Positions 39,201 to 45,815 of a DNA stretch of 64,000 nt are shown in pieces; the first letter of the stretch is position 1, and each line of letters starts with the position of its first letter. The notes below the pieces were generated by a model, which saw nothing but the letters and a program-made list of their open reading frames with translations, made no database searches and was not told where the DNA came from. Location: NCBI RefSeq assembly GCF_027942865.1, contig NC_134524.1, positions 6,098,536-6,162,535 of the forward strand, given 5' to 3'. The position numbers were made by a program, and so were the translations under genes. This stretch comes from Odontesthes bonariensis (lineage: Eukaryota > Chordata > Actinopteri > Atheriniformes > Atherinopsidae).

Positions 39201-42200
39201 GTACTTGCATAACAGAGATGTTAGTGCACAAGAAGCGGTTTATAGACTAACAAATATGCACTTAAAGGAATGTTCAATGAAAGTCGTCTTTGTGCCCACA
39301 GGGGATAATATTGTGAGGATGAGTTTACCGTTGAGTATTTTAAGACAGAGGGCTGCATCAGAGGATGTCACCTCTCAAAATATGTGGATGACTAGTTAGG
39401 GACCGAGCAGTGAAACTGTAAGGACCCTATTGTATCTGTAAGGTTTATTATTCTGCATCTTCTTATTCTTTGCAAAAGGTATGCGAAAACTCTTTTGCGA
39501 GCGCCACCTGCCAGTGGACGACATGAAAGAATCTAAACTTTATATTTTTGGGAGTCGCTCATTGACTCTGTAGCGCCCCCTACAATGCTTAAAAATGGTC
39601 CCCGCAATGGGATTAGTTTCGCGTGGGACGACGAAATTCGGTACACTCATTCATCATGCCCAGACGCACAAAAAAGTCTTATGCCGCCATGGTCCCACGT
39701 CCACAGGAAGGCGGCCATTTTGAATGAAAAGTGCGTTTTGGTGCAATTTTTTACCCATTCCACGCCTTAAATATGATCAAACTCCTCCTACAGATTTAAT
39801 GCTACAGACTCCAAACTTGGCCAGGTTACTCTTAAGACATGGGGGGAATAAAAATCTTGAGAAACTTTTCCAAACTCTGAACGGTGTGGGCGTGGCCAGG
39901 CGGTGAAAATCGTGTGATGGCGTTTGTGATTTTAAAGCCTTATCATCGCAAAGTCATGAAACTTGGCACACACGTCCACCGTGTCGACCTCGTACGTAAG
40001 TAAAGGGTATCGTGTGTGGGCGGAGATAAATGGCTCAGTGGCGCCCCCTAGAAATTTTCCAAAACCCCTCCGTATTGGGGTTATTATGTGCTCGTACGTA
40101 TGCAGAGGGTATCGTGCGTGTGGGCAGAGCTGCGCGACTACGGCGACCAGCGCATGCCCCAACGTGCGCGCATCCAACGTACGCATATCTAACGTACGCA
40201 CATCTAACGTACGCACATCTCGGTCCCGCAAACAGCTGCTTGCAGCTTTCTAGTTGTATCTTTTATCCCATTGTCATTCAATTGTTTGAAAGTCGCGAAA
40301 AATTCAATATTATCGATTATCGCAATAATTTCTTGGCCAATTTATCGTCCAGCAAAGTTTGTTATCGTGACAGCCCTAGTGATAATAGTTCTAATACTTA
40401 TATCAATCACTATCCCAGCAGCAGGAAGAGCTCATGCTGTCTGGAGGAGAGGAAAGCTTTAAACATTTATAGCTAACACCCAGGCTCTCACAAGATTTAT
40501 ACATAGTAGCACCTGGCAGCTACGGCTAAGCTACGTGCTTCAGCTACGTGCTTCAGCTACGTGCTTCAGCTTCAGCTTCTGCTTCTGCTTCTGCTTCTGC
40601 TTCTGCTACGTGCTTCAGCTACGTGCTTCAGCTACGTGCTTCAGCTACGTGCTTCTGCTTCTGCTTCTGCTTCTGCTTCAGCTACGTGCTTCAGCTACGT
40701 GCTTCAGCTACGTGCTTCAGCTTCAGCTTCTGCTTCTGCTTCTGCTTCTGCTTCAGCTTGAGCTTCAGCTTCAGCTTCTGCTTCTGCCAGGGTTTCACAC
40801 TCACACCCAACCAGAGTAAGGCTCGAGGGGACCAACACCGGTTGGGAACGGACCCGGGGGGACTCACCCAGAGCTCCCTGGCAGATGTCAGTGCGAGTAG
40901 CTCCGTCCACGATGAACTCGGGCCGCTTGCAGAACTCCTGCAGAACACACAGACAGAAACAAACTGAGGAATTAGCCCTTCTCCTGCCACTGGAGACGCA
41001 GTTTTCATACGTCTCCTCTCTGTCTCCTACGACTGCCTCGACTCCTGTCCTGAACCTCTTCCCCTGAACTGAAGCGACACATGGTGTCACATGAATTCAG
41101 AGGGACTGAAATGCTTTTAATAACAGTCAGAGTGCCAGAAAATAAAAGCCATCGTCTGTTTCCTGATGCAATAAAAGAACCGAAACTTGTTTCTACGTAT
41201 TTAAAAGTTCATCACATGACAAAAATACGCTTAAGTTTAACTTAGCTGAGCGTATACATGCTGGGGTGAGTGTTTTATCTACGTTTTCAGAACAAATTCA
41301 GTCAGAACGACGTGTTTCTGAGCATTAAATACTTGTTTACTGTCATTCATTCATGAGTCCTTCTCCCCAGACTGAGGACTCATCATTATAATACCACCTC
41401 TGCTTCATCCTCCTCTTTATGAGGAATACAGCGGCTGCAACAGAGGAGGACCCACTACGTCTGATCCACAAAAAAAAAAAAAAAAAAACAATTCTTCACT
41501 TATATATAATTAAAAAAAATAATAAAAAAAAAAAAAAAATCAATATTTCAATGAATTTCTGACAATAGATCCCAAAATCTATACATCTATGTAACTTTAA
41601 TTATTTCTAGCTATAATTTCTTATCATTGTACTATTTCCCATCGTTAATGGCACTCCAACGTCTCCATGCTAAATGGTAAATGGTCTGCAGTTATAGAGT
41701 CTTTTCATTAAAAATTCAAAGTGCTCTTATCCATATCCAATCATTTGTATAAGTTTTTGAATATAGATATAAAGAAGAAGCCACGGACCTCCTGATCGAT
41801 GGAGAATTCGCTCAACCACAACCCGCCCCATAAAGTAGAACCACTCTCTCAAACTTTGGTGTGAAAAATGAAATTTCATCATCACTAAACATCCCTTTTC
41901 AGTACAAAGTAGACTCAATTGATAGACAATCATTCTTATTAAGCAGATGCTTGTTTCTTAGATGTAATTATTTCTGAATTCTCACCGAAAACTGGGTAAA
42001 TATACTAAAAATCTTGGTCAGATAGTGTCTCACAATGCTTCCCTTTCACTGGGAACCATTTTTCTAGCGTGAGATACCCCACATGAAGCTATAAAAAGAA
42101 ACTACATTTCCCCTCATGCACCAAAGACCTCACAAATCACGGGACACGTGGCTGAATTCACCCAAAAAAAAACCACCACAATCGTGCACAGCTTACACAA

Positions 42201-43912
42201 GCACAGAGCGGTCTACAAAGGGAAGCTGCAGGAAGAGCTAAGAGGCTGGAGTCACGCAGATGATCATAAAACCCTGAGAGCTACGAAGATCCCGACCATT
42301 CGCCCGCTATCATTACAGGACAGTGAGTGCATCAGCTACAGGGAGAACTCTGGGGTATTTATAACGGAGAATGAGGGAGAAAGAGAAAAAAAAAAAAACA
42401 GAAGAAGAAGAAGTTCTGCAGCCTGACTGATGGGGAAAAAAAACACGATGCACCTTTTCTCCTGCAAACTGCACCAACTGGAGCAAAGAGAGCTGCGAGA
42501 TTAAAGTCTACCAATCACTCCTGACGGAGGGCGTGGTTGTCTGGCAACAGATGACAGCCAGGTCTGTGGGGAAAGGTTGCTTCAGGGGTGATAAAAGCTT
42601 CAGCTCAGAACATCTGCACCACAGAGCTGCTGGTGTCTGCGCTTCCATTTTAAAGGACTAAACCTGCTTTAGCTCGACTGCAGAGGCTGCATCAAACCTA
42701 AAGTCGTTCTCAAGGTTCAAACCAATGAGCTAAAGTTTAGGAACAGTTCTGATTATTCCAATGCTTCTGCAGAAGAGTCAACAAGCTTTTGGAACATTTT
42801 AAAAGTACCACAACAGTTTGAAGGAAGGCTGCGACCAGCCTACAGAATCTAACTTAAAGCTAAAATAAAACCAGACAGAAGACGAGGAGAAGCAACATGG
42901 CCTCTGTACTAAGGAGGCTCACAGGAGATTAATTACTGCATAATCTATGGCAAAAGCTTTTATATTCAGTAAAACATAATAAATAGATAAAACACAGATA
43001 TGACACAAAGTTAATTTGTTTACAAAGCATTGTAGTTTTTCATATTTGTGCTTTATTTTCATTTTTTTTTTACCAAATTAAGAAGCTGAAACACCAAAAT
43101 CAAAGCGTTTTCATCATTTTTGCCTAAATAATTTGCCTTTTTGGGGTCAGTTCGGACATTTTAATTAAGCCACATAGACGGATGCATTGTTCACCAGGTC
43201 AATTTGGCCAAAGCCCCGAAAAATAAACTTAAGTTTGCTACGCTGCTCCACAACAACGGAGGAGACGAGTGAGCAGAGCTGTCACCAGAGGACAAAAACA
43301 GCAGCAAACAGTTCACATGTAGAAGGTGTGGCGATAAAGAAAGACAGGGCCATCTTCCAGCTTTGTGCAAAGCAGCTGTCTCATGCTGTCTTATGTGTTA
43401 TAGAGCCTGTAACAACATATCTGCTTTGTCAGCTGACAGTTTCATGCAGGAAGCATCAACAGCTGCAGAGCCCCGATGGCTCTGTGCACGTGTGCAGCTT
43501 CCTGATGATAAACAGTCATTTAGGAAGATTTTCACACACTTTAATGCTACATTTCTGCAGTTCCTATAACTTTAGCTGATAATACAAACCGTTTCATCAC
43601 ATATCTGCAGCATTATTGCATAGAGTAACCCACGTTTCCCCCCCCATTTCTCACCGTGGGCCTCAGCCAGCGGACTCCGGCGGTCTTGGAGGATCTGGGG
43701 CCGAGCTCGTTGAATCCCAGAGACGACGGAGAACAAGCAAACATGTCGTCCTCAAAGAGCCTCCCGCTGCGGAGGGACTGGGCTCTCAGGGACTCGAAGT
43801 CCTGACCCAGAAACTTCACCGCGTTGTGGTTCTGTCCCAGACCATCGTCTCGGTCCCACTGGCTCCGGAGCCTGGCGGCCATGCCTGTGGCGTAGATGGG
43901 CGACTCCACCAT
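7455..43912 (-). CDS. capn1: Classical calpain catalytic subunit, complete, 21 coding exons
   Basis: Coding exons in transcript order: 43655-43912, 40868-40937, 33153-33271, 25083-25216, 22397-22565, 20412-20495, 18182-18267, 14663-14737, 13735-13895, 12427-12587, 12316-12327, 12012-12223, 11362-11401, 11213-11278, 10842-10899, 10656-10720, 9928-9996, 8517-8595, 8311-8427, 7602-7660, 7455-7481. Phases join to 2121 nt, or 706 aa (human calpain-1 has 714). This is a cytosolic Ca2+-dependent cysteine protease that cleaves cytoskeletal and signalling proteins. Domains: protease core about 45-345 with Cys112, His269 and Asn293; C2-like beta-sandwich about 355-510; acidic linker ELDDDVV; penta-EF-hand domain about 535-706 that pairs with the small subunit. 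EF loops are visible at [28 protein letters not shown] and [10 protein letters not shown]. The C terminus WITLTMFA matches the family ending. Calpain-1 rather than -2 is inferred from residue similarity and from SF3B2 as neighbour, so paralog certainty is moderate. Introns hold most transposons of the window. Confidence 0.93.
7602..7660 (-). CDS. capn1: Calpain exon 20: last EF-hand
   Basis: Encodes [19 protein letters not shown] (residues 680-698). This is the fifth EF-hand, used for dimerisation with the small subunit in classical calpains. It is followed by a 27-nt last coding exon at 7455-7481 that gives WITLTMFA and TAG. Borders are AG on the upstream side and GTATG downstream. Confidence 0.9.
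7861..8278. mobile_element. CACTGG-ended MITE, copy in a calpain intron
   Basis: Starts CACTGGAAAAAAAT and ends TTTTTTCCAGTG, with CA on both flanks. The body has no open frame of interest and is about 90% alike by eye to 9183-9596 and 28330-28750. It sits 32 nt inside the intron after the donor of exon 8311-8427. Short inverted ends and a dinucleotide duplication suggest a Tc1/mariner-like MITE; this is an inference. Confidence 0.75.
8880..9065. repeat. Tandem repeat in a calpain intron
   Basis: A unit of about 70 bp ('acacccagctgagtggctgt' onward) is present twice in a row. It is followed by several copies of a 21-bp unit, CCTCAACATGCTAGCCGTTA(T/G). No coding function is implied. Confidence 0.75.
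9183..9596. mobile_element. CACTGG-ended MITE with TA duplication
   Basis: Same family as 7861-8278. The ends CACTGGAAAAAAT and ATTTTTTCCAGTG are flanked by TA on both sides (9181-9182 and 9597-9598). This is the clearest target duplication for the family. Confidence 0.8.
10842..10899 (-). CDS. capn1: Calpain exon 15, acceptor abutting a LINE tail
   Basis: Encodes [19 protein letters not shown], part of the first EF-hand region. On the minus strand the acceptor reads TTGCCTTGCCAATAG, then GACATGG. The LINE-type tail (10905-11000) runs right up to it, so little unique polypyrimidine tract remains. The exon itself is intact and in phase with its neighbours. Confidence 0.88.
10900..11100 (-). 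mobile_element. LINE 3' tail in calpain sense orientation
   Basis: Plus-strand sequence 'ggcaaggcaattttatttat' followed by 'agcacaattc' and 'attcaaagtgctttacag' is the reverse of a widespread fish LINE/SINE 3' end. Related copies lie at 60171-60515, 52715-52850 and 13935-14545. In calpain orientation it contains AATAAA at 10916-10921, 17 nt upstream of the exon. Confidence 0.75.
11575..11725 (+). mobile_element. LINE-type 3' tail with TGGA repeat
   Basis: Contains the 'ggactggcatcctgtccagg' and 'gagataggctccagcccccc' blocks and ends 'aaaatggatggatg'. This is the standard 3' end of an abundant fish retroposon family. A shorter piece of the same tail lies at 16290-16325. Confidence 0.65.
12316..12327 (-). 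CDS. capn1: Calpain 12-nt microexon
   Basis: The 12 bases encode IPNE and lie between a TCTCCAG acceptor and a GTGAGT donor. The flanking exons (12427-12587 ending ..AVYE and 12012-12223 starting FTGR) are both in phase 0 here. Skipping it would remove four residues without a frameshift. Mammalian classical calpains have a four-residue segment at the same place (VPPE in calpain-1), so I regard it as a conserved exon. Confidence 0.88.
12790..13505. mobile_element. Palindromic AT-rich element in a calpain intron
   Basis: Inverted arms of roughly 90 bp: 12826-12920 ('acatttttgtccccttttaa', 'acgacctaaa') mirrored at about 13226-13325 ('gttttaggtcgttttaaaag'). Outer TGATCCCTGATAGGGG-like sequence lies at 13483-13505. 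It includes an A run of about 27 nt (12999-13027). Exact ends and target duplication are unclear. Confidence 0.55.
13935..14545 (-). mobile_element. 5'-truncated LINE, RT C-terminus and 3' tail
   Basis: Minus-strand translation shows pieces of the C-terminal LINE reverse transcriptase region ([19 protein letters not shown], then [13 protein letters not shown]) with frame breaks. After these comes the 3' tail that on the plus strand reads 'caaatcaaatcaaatttat'. The protein is close to that at 23480-24176, so it is the same L2/CR1-like family. It lies about 40 nt upstream of calpain exon 13735-13895. Confidence 0.75.
14663..18267 (-). CDS. capn1: Calpain exons 7 and 8: catalytic Asn region
   Basis: Exon 18182-18267 encodes [20 protein letters not shown], with catalytic Asn293 in RNPWGE. 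It ends in two bases completed by exon 14663-14737, which gives SREWDSVD and continues to EDGEFW. The intron between them (14738-18181) carries two long TTAA-flanked palindromes and a LINE-tail piece at 16290-16325, but no other gene. Confidence 0.88.
15259..15716. mobile_element. TTAA-flanked palindromic MITE (family B)
   Basis: Ends AGGATAAGACCGGTTTTTTG and its inverted counterpart are bordered by TTAA (15255-15258, 15717-15720). The arms are about 80 bp and include 'gggcccttgatttcacatta' and 'ctactcacccctgcttgttg'. The middle has no transposase-like frame. Confidence 0.78.
17039..18113. mobile_element. TTAA-flanked long palindrome (family C), arms about 350 bp
   Basis: Left arm 17039-17385 and right arm about 17757-18113 are inverted copies with few differences. 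Both include 'accttatttctggcataaaa', 'gataacagtttggtgaaagt' and 'ataacaacaacacggcagct'. TTAA borders are at 17035-17038 and 18114-18117. The 370-bp centre contains 'catactacatacttgcaaac', typical of another fish repeat, perhaps a nested insertion. Confidence 0.78.
19560..19930. repeat. Interspersed repeat with internal TAA microsatellite
   Basis: The 'attacctccgccaggcaggt' start and 'gttcgttcgtctgttcgtgc' block are those of a common fish repeat whose class I cannot fix. An (AAT)n tract occupies 19811-19851, and 'aataacggcgaacactgct' occurs on both sides of it. Confidence 0.5.
20412..20495 (-). CDS. capn1: Calpain exon 6: catalytic His
   Basis: Exactly 28 codons in phase 0, encoding [20 protein letters not shown] and ending SVTGVDE. 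His269 in KGHAYSVT is the second residue of the Cys-His-Asn triad. Acceptor TTTTTCAG, donor GTGAGC. Confidence 0.92.
21272..21779. mobile_element. TTAA-flanked MITE (family A, copy 2)
   Basis: Same ends as 6347-6740 with TTAA at 21268-21271 and 21780-21783. The right arm is shortened: 'cttaaaagaggcgaactatc' directly follows internal sequence. The middle repeats 'ctcacaatcgcttggccct' and its inverse. Confidence 0.75.
22397..22565 (-). CDS. capn1: Calpain exon 5: substrate-cleft segment
   Basis: Encodes [20 protein letters not shown] through to the strongly conserved LLGCSID. It lies between the catalytic Cys and His exons. Length 169 nt, the size expected from the human gene. Confidence 0.92.
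22932..23211. mobile_element. TTAA-flanked MITE (family A, copy 3, short)
   Basis: TTAA at 22928-22931 and 23212-23215. A 280-bp deleted copy of family A that keeps the ends AGGGATAGTTCGCC and the 'ttttaaaccccagccaacta' segment. Confidence 0.78.
23480..24936 (+). mobile_element. 5'-truncated LINE with RT C-terminus, split by a MITE
   Basis: The open frame from about 23487 gives reverse-transcriptase C-terminal motifs: [54 protein letters not shown] shifted frame then encodes [19 protein letters not shown]. This is the L2/CR1-like arrangement with no tandem nuclease after it. The 3' tail resumes after the TTAA MITE (24195-24749) and ends 'tataaataaagatgccttgc' near 24936. It lies in the intron upstream of calpain exon 22397-22565. 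Confidence 0.82.
24195..24749. mobile_element. TTAA-flanked MITE (family D) nested in a LINE
   Basis: Ends AGGCAGGGTAGGGGATC and the inverse of GATCTCCTACCCTACCT are bordered by TTAA (24191-24194, 24750-24753). It separates the LINE coding remnant from its 3' tail, so it inserted after the LINE. Confidence 0.75.
25083..25216 (-). CDS. capn1: Calpain exon 4: protease core
   Basis: Encodes [20 protein letters not shown], then [22 protein letters not shown]; 134 nt as in mammals. Acceptor TCTCACAG, donor GTAAGA. Confidence 0.92.
25217..28329. other. Calpain intron 3, left part
   Basis: Low-similarity intronic DNA with no recognisable gene. Open frames on both strands here are short and not conserved in any family I know. 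Confidence 0.45.
28330..28750. mobile_element. CACTGG-ended MITE, complete copy
   Basis: Starts CACTGGAAAAAAATGCCCC and ends TTTTTTCCAGTG. It is in inverted orientation relative to 7861-8278. It directly abuts the LINE copy beginning near 28757. Confidence 0.78.
28757..29790 (+). mobile_element. 5'-truncated L2/CR1-like LINE (second family)
   Basis: The open frame from 28699 through the MITE border encodes [48 protein letters not shown] and [20 protein letters not shown]: the C-terminal part of a LINE reverse transcriptase. A frameshift near 29230 moves the remainder ([15 protein letters not shown]) to another frame. The 3' end has the classic tail 'gtaagtcgctttggataaaa' near 29735-29790. 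GC content is higher than the surroundings. Confidence 0.83.
29791..33100. other. Calpain intron 3, right part
   Basis: Mostly unannotatable intronic DNA. The only clear repeat is a LINE 3' tail at about 32150-32250 ('atcaaatcaaattacctaca', 'aaagcattgcagcagggagt'). Confidence 0.45.
33153..33271 (-). CDS. capn1: Calpain exon 3: catalytic Cys
   Basis: Encodes [16 protein letters not shown] and on to GYGGIFHFQ. Cys112 is the nucleophile. The 119-nt length and split glycine codon at the start match the mammalian gene. Acceptor TTTTCAG, donor GTAACA. Confidence 0.93.
33868..34745 (-). mobile_element. Degenerate Tc1-like transposon with internal duplication
   Basis: The N-terminal helix-turn-helix region is readable at 34640-34430: [20 protein letters not shown], then [19 protein letters not shown]-terminal fragments are at 34229-34000 ([38 protein letters not shown]). 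A 76-bp segment is duplicated in tandem (34264-34339 and 34340-34415), which shifts the frame. The DDE catalytic core cannot be followed as one frame, so the copy is dead. Confidence 0.82.
35150..35430 (+). mobile_element. LINE 3' tail preceded by GCTAA microsatellite
   Basis: (GCTAA)n at about 35155-35180. Then the tail 'gagactctgtttctgttact' to 'gctttataaataaagttgag' (35250-35425). This is the same family as the element in sf3b2 intron 4 (53560-53925). Confidence 0.65.
36033..36163 (+). pseudogene. BED zinc-finger start of a hAT transposase, truncated
   Basis: The ATG at 36033 opens a frame with [20 protein letters not shown], the aromatic start of a BED finger as in ZBED-type hAT proteins. 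The frame stops after about 43 codons (GGGTAG near 36160). The Cys/His half of the finger is not found. Remnant of the hAT proteins. Confidence 0.6.
36188..36261. repeat. (GT)n microsatellite
   Basis: About 70 bp of GT dinucleotide with a few GC and GA interruptions, inside the left arm of the hAT element. Confidence 0.9.
36366..37031 (+). mobile_element. First copy of the GGGACCGAGC repeat (Helitron 5' part)
   Basis: Starts TTAGGGACCGAGCAGTGAAA and continues 'ggaccctattttatctgtaa'. It matches 39396-39862 closely. A block containing 'acagatttaatgctacagac' and 'cttggccaggttactcttaa' occurs twice (near 36635-36685 and 36960-37015). The match breaks at 'aataaaaatcttgag' (37019-37032), where the Rep coding segment begins. 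Confidence 0.65.
36909..39393 (+). pseudogene. Helitron Rep protein, broken, no helicase domain
   Basis: The long open frame to 39089 contains, in order: repeat-derived lead sequence, eight to nine copies of an 18-residue basic unit, a Cys/His-rich zinc-binding region ([29 protein letters not shown]), and the Helitron replication-initiator domain. That domain includes [11 protein letters not shown], with the HUH-type His pair at 38478-38486, and the candidate catalytic Tyr in [10 protein letters not shown] at 38562. The frame breaks at about 39087-39100 through a stop codon and a one-base shift. It resumes as [20 protein letters not shown] to NMWMTS before running into the next GGGACCGAGC repeat at 39396. 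No PIF1-type helicase motifs follow, so the copy is 3'-truncated. Rep nicks and joins one DNA strand during rolling-circle transposition; this copy cannot be functional alone. Confidence 0.82.
37032..37507 (+). repeat. 54-bp in-frame tandem array within the Rep frame
   Basis: Eight full units of 54 bp (37032-37463) plus a partial ninth, each coding [18 protein letters not shown] with single changes (R for S in unit 3, H for Y in units 6 and 7). Near identity of the units points to recent expansion or homogenisation. The minus-strand frame over the array (repeating [12 protein letters not shown]) is a shadow. Confidence 0.92.
39396..40252 (+). mobile_element. Second, complete-looking non-autonomous Helitron-type repeat
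   Basis: Begins TTAGGGACCGAGCAGTGAAA, shares its first 460 bp with 36366-37031, and ends with the hairpin AGCTGCTTGCAGCT (40232-40245) followed a few bases later by CTAG. A 3' hairpin just before CTRR is the Helitron terminus. No coding content. Tandem TCTAACGTACGCACA-like units occur at 40170-40220. Confidence 0.68.
40505..40790. repeat. Composite 13-bp / 6-bp tandem repeat
   Basis: Alternating runs of CTACGTGCTTCAG (13 bp) and CTTCTG or CTTCAG hexamers. It ends about 80 bp from calpain exon 2 on its donor side. Open frames full of Leu/Gln/Ala/Ser across it are artefacts. Confidence 0.9.
40868..40937 (-). CDS. capn1: Calpain exon 2
   Basis: Encodes [20 protein letters not shown], then GAL and one base of Gly110; 70 nt as in the mammalian gene. 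Acceptor TTCTGCAG, donor GTGAGT. Confidence 0.92.
40938..43654. other. Calpain intron 1 (between first two coding exons)
   Basis: AT-rich DNA with A runs at 41470-41540. A repeat-like 'taaatggtaaatggtctgca' piece lies at 41669, a typical fish retroposon tail motif. No gene seen; the open frames at 42148-42426 and 43187-43579 have no family resemblance. Confidence 0.45.
43655..43912 (-). CDS. capn1: Calpain exon 1 (first coding exon)
   Basis: Encodes residues 1-86: [20 protein letters not shown] to GVRWLRPT. It includes [13 protein letters not shown] and [11 protein letters not shown], the N-terminal anchor and first part of the protease core. The ATG at 43912 is preceded by GCTCAGG, so the exon may begin only one base upstream of it, or may carry 5' UTR. 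Confidence 0.9.
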
Positions 43913-44611
43913 CCTGAGCTTATGGAGCTAACAGCGCTGGGTTGAGTCTCGCTCTCTTTTGGGTGTTTTTTTTTTTTTTTTTTTAAAGATGTTTAGATGT
44001 GTTAATTATTAAAGAGGCAGCTGTGGCCTACTGCATCAACAGCTTTTACAAAGAGCACTGCAGCAGCAGCGATGCAAACATGTAACGCCTTCAAGGCTCA
44101 ATCATGAATTAGAAAGAAACACTCGTCGCTGTTTTGGAACTATAAACTATTGATTGGACGCGGCTGTCGGCTCAGCTGGAAGCTGAAAATATAAGTACAG
44201 ACGCAGAGGCTCTGACTGCTGAAGCTTTGCACAGGACGGGGAGATTAGATGCAAGTCAACACCAGGGAGGGTTTGTTGTTTTATGAGCAGATACCAGGAC
44301 TGCGGGACTGGCAGACTGCACTCATCACACCGGCTGCTGGACCCTGAAAGAAAGGAGAAAAAGAGCTGAGAAAGTATGAAGAAATACAAGTCCGGGCATT
44401 GTTCTGAGCTCAGTGCTGGATACACCTTCTATTCACACATTTACAGTTTCGAACCCGCCCCGCCCGTTTCTCTGCTCGCTCCCACACATCGTGCACGGGT
44501 TCAGCCTGTGCACGGCGGAGGGATTAGACACAATGGGCAGAAAATGTCTGTCAGGAATCCAGCGTTTGATCAGGTACCGACGGGGCCGGGGGGGCAGCTG
44601 TGTGTCCTGAT

Positions 44612-45485
44612 CATACATGTATAAAGTACTAGCGATTCAGACTTGAGTAGAAGTAGAAGTGCTCTTTAAGCAGCGTACTTAAGTGGAAGTACTAAAGTAC
44701 TAAACATGTTTTGTACTTAAGTATTGCGAGTAGTTTATTTTTAAAATTACTACTCAAGTACTAAAAGTAAAAGTAAAAGTATTGTGTAATGTAGTTATTA
44801 AAGAAATCAGTCCAAAGTTTGAAAATCAAATTGTTTATATTATTCAAAATGTTTGGCTGTAACAACAGTACAGCGGAATGTACAAGAGCACCTTAAAACA
44901 TTGAGTTTAACTCTTCTGAACAAAAGAATATGTATTGGCAAGTATGTCCCTTCCCCCTTTAAAGCATCTCCCATCACTTCACACATTACGCATTTTCTTT
45001 TCATCCTTGTCATTTTCTTTCAACTTGTTAATAAAATCTCAAGGCCAGTAGGCCACATACAAATACAAATGTCATGTAAAAACAAAAAGTGATTAGAACA
45101 CCTGAAAACACTGGGCTTAACTTAAGATCAAGCATGTCCCCTCTCCATTTAAAGCATCCCTCCCCTCTCTTTCCTGCTTGTGCTTTTTTTTCTCTACAAC
45201 TTTTCCCCTTCTTAAACTGTGTGCATGCTTGTGTGTCTCTCTGTGTGTGTGTTTTTATATGTATGTTTGTGTGTTTGTGCATGAATGAGTGTACGTTTTT
45301 ATGTGTGTGTGTGCGTTACACATAAAAAATTTATCGGAGTAAAAGTACTAAACTCATTGAAAATATGTACTGAAGTAAAAGTGGAAGTAGGAGAAAAAAA
45401 TAATACTCCAGTAGAGTACAGATACAGCATTTTAGTACTTAAGTAGAGTAGTGAAGTAGTTCTACTTCGTCACTATACATCTCTG
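44612..45485. mobile_element. hAT-like MITE with GTCCTGAT target duplication
   Basis: The direct repeat GTCCTGAT lies at 44604-44611 and 45486-45493. The ends CATACATGTATAAAGTACT and CAGAGATGTATAGTGACG (reverse strand) are imperfect inverted repeats. They are followed by diverged inverted blocks rich in 'agtacttaagta', 'aagtactaaagtac' and 'agtaaaagtactaaa'. The family is common in fish genomes. No transposase. It lies about 0.7 kb upstream of the calpain start codon. Confidence 0.8.
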
Positions 45486-45718
45486 GTCCTGATGCACAAT
45501 GACGCCAACATGTGGCCAAGAACGAGCTAAAGCTTTAATCAAGCAGAGCCAAGGAGGACAAAGTGTAAACTGTCACCAACGCTGCTGACAGAAATAGCTT
45601 TTCCCTTCTCACATCTTTATCTCAAACAGAAACAAATGCCTATTTTTAAACAGCACTGTTTTCTCTTGTTTCTATCAGCTTCTCCTTTTTTTTTTTTTTT
45701 AATACTTCCTGAACTCAC

Positions 45719-45815
45719 CAGCGTCTGAACTCTTCCTGTTTCTGCACTCCAGTGTCAGTCGCAGCAGGGAGCAGCTGTTGTTGGCTCAGAGAGCCCAACA
45801 GCTCGCTGTGAGCCA
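45719..45815 (-). promoter_or_regulatory. Candidate 5' noncoding exon and promoter of the calpain gene
   Basis: On the minus strand, a CACCC-type box (GGTGGGTGTGGCTCACAG) is followed by purine-rich sequence and a strong donor, CGCTG then GTGAGTTC (45719/45718). Mammalian calpain-1 has a noncoding first exon, and the coding exon at 43912 starts just after CAG. The link is inferred and untested; the 5' end is a guess. Confidence 0.3.

Larger units (their letters stand above)
35627..40378 (+). mobile_element. hAT element with GTGATAAT target duplication, invaded by Helitron DNA
   Basis: Inverted ends TAGGCCTGTCACGAT (35627) and ATCGTGACAGCCCTA (40364-40378) are flanked by the 8-bp direct repeat GTGATAAT (35619-35626 and 40379-40386), which is diagnostic for hAT. 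The left arm (35627-36365) holds an A run (35858-35884), the start of a BED-finger protein at 36033 ([20 protein letters not shown]) and a GT microsatellite. The right arm is only about 40253-40378. Everything between 36366 and 40252 is Helitron-derived. The hAT transposase core (DDE and dimerisation region) is missing. Confidence 0.82.

Noticed and set aside
40535..41090. Leu/Phe/Cys-, Ala/Ser- and Glu/Ala-rich frames
   Set aside because: Translations of the 13-bp and 6-bp tandem repeat. Only 40868-40937 on the minus strand is a real exon.
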